This document shows, one piece after another, positions 63,626 through 64,000 of a stretch of DNA of 64,000 nucleotides. Under the pieces are notes generated by a model. That model was not told the DNA's origin. It searched no databases and saw only the letters and a program-made list of their open reading frames with translations. The translations under genes were made by a program, and so were the position numbers. Origin of the DNA: CAZXFH01 sp964640055 (lineage in GTDB: Bacteria > Fidelibacterota > UBA2242 > JAFGTP01); NCBI GenBank assembly GCA_964640055.1, contig CAZXFH010000009.1:20083-84082 (forward strand). Reading direction: 5' to 3'. Numbering within the stretch: the first letter of the stretch is position 1; each line of letters opens with the position of its first letter.

Positions 63626-64000
63626 TTAATAGCCAACGGCCATACCGTCTTTACGGCATTCAGAGGCGCCATGATAAACCCGGCGCTCATGATCATAGCG
63701 GATCGCCTGGTAGCCACCAAAGATGCCAATTTCGTAAACCAGCTGGTGTCCCTTTTGGGCCAATTCCCGTAAGGTTTCTGCGGGAAATCCACTTTCAATA
63801 TACACTGTGCCACCGTCTCCCATCACGCCACCGTTCGGCTGGGAAGAGCCGCTATGTCTGATCCGGGGGGCATCTCCGGTTTCCTGCAATCCCATGCCAA
63901 AATCAATCAGATTTATCACCACCTGGACCTGTCCCTGGGGCTGCATGGCTCCGCCCATGACCCCAAAACTGATATAGGGGCGCCCCGCTTTGGTGATAAA
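63626..64000 (-). CDS. ggt: Gamma-glutamyltranspeptidase, C-terminal part (truncated by window end)
   Basis: The last 124 residues of a gamma-glutamyltransferase, which removes the gamma-glutamyl group from glutathione and related compounds outside the cytoplasm. YISFGVMGGAMQPQGQVQVV and INLIDFGMGLQETGDAPRIR are the classic end of the small subunit, and GGYQAIRYDHERRVYHGASE closes it. The gene continues beyond 64000, so the catalytic Thr is not in view. It converges on the SppA fusion gene with a 7-nt gap. Confidence 0.9.
   Translation of the reverse strand, partial: FITKAGRPYISFGVMGGAMQPQGQVQVVINLIDFGMGLQETGDAPRIRHSGSSQPNGGVMGDGGTVYIESGFPAETLRELAQKGHQLVYEIGIFGGYQAIRYDHERRVYHGASECRKDGMAVGY

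Noticed and set aside
1..64000. CRISPR arrays, tRNA/rRNA genes, insertion sequences, prophage or known defence systems
   Set aside because: No regularly spaced repeats, no T-loop-like GGTTCGAATCC with a cloverleaf, and no transposase, integrase or phage structural gene were found when reading the window.

Overview
This 64 kb window looks like a chromosomal segment of an anaerobic, diderm (Gram-negative-type) bacterium, most likely from the FCB superphylum or a neighbouring candidate phylum. The placement is inferred. The primary-type sigma factor lacks region 1.1 and has the short layout of Bacteroidetes/Chlorobi-type RpoD. LpxH, several predicted outer-membrane beta-barrel proteins, lipoproteins and a Tat-exported sulfatase imply an outer membrane. 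Anaerobic metabolism is suggested by pyruvate:ferredoxin oxidoreductase, a PPi-type phosphofructokinase, butyrate kinase/phosphotransbutyrylase and an oxygen-sensitive sulfatase-maturating enzyme. A run of exactly 100 Ns (55711-55810) shows that this is a draft scaffold. No tRNA, rRNA, CRISPR array, phage or insertion sequence was seen.

Layout. 1-4027: the end of a TPR sensor-like protein, then a sulfatase and its radical-SAM activator. 4213-9948: GalU, an MBL-fold hydrolase, a decayed membrane gene, an HExxH lipoprotein, a ferritin-like protein and phosphoglycerate mutase. 10349-18887: a cell-surface polysaccharide cluster (FemAB-like protein, two tandem flippases, four glycosyltransferases). 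19131-20781: a frameshifted sigma factor and RsmE. 20817-29123 (minus strand): buk-ptb, an MFS transporter, PPi-PFK and PFOR. 29375-37380 (plus strand): LpxH, a HEAT lipoprotein with a coiled-coil partner, a Na/Pi transporter with a PhoU-like protein, ProRS, RecO and rhomboid. 37419-40916 (minus strand): a four-gene run of Nif3, phasin-like protein, UbiB kinase and membrane protein. 41767-53015 (plus strand): enolase, FtsB, MotA, two outer-membrane-type proteins, a cell-wall amidase, Mpl, FolC and Rho. 53035-59066 (minus strand): a metal exporter, a DUF89 protein, a second HExxH lipoprotein broken by the gap, IscU/IscS and a sulfotransferase. 59288-61089: a CarH-like cobalamin-binding protein paired with a PAS/Cys4 protein. 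61168-64000: a beta-barrel/SppA fusion and the end of a gamma-glutamyltranspeptidase.

How the genes fit together. Glycolysis (PPi-PFK, GpmI, enolase) feeds PFOR, and Buk/Ptb can give ATP from acyl-CoA. The amidase and Mpl fit peptidoglycan turnover and recycling. The 10-18 kb cluster probably builds and exports a surface glycan, with GalU supplying UDP-glucose.

The most novel-looking signal is the cobalamin/PAS pair at 59288-61089. Its PAS partner ends in a four-cysteine domain that is also found on the TPR-transmembrane protein at the other end of the window. This suggests an uncharacterised signalling output module.
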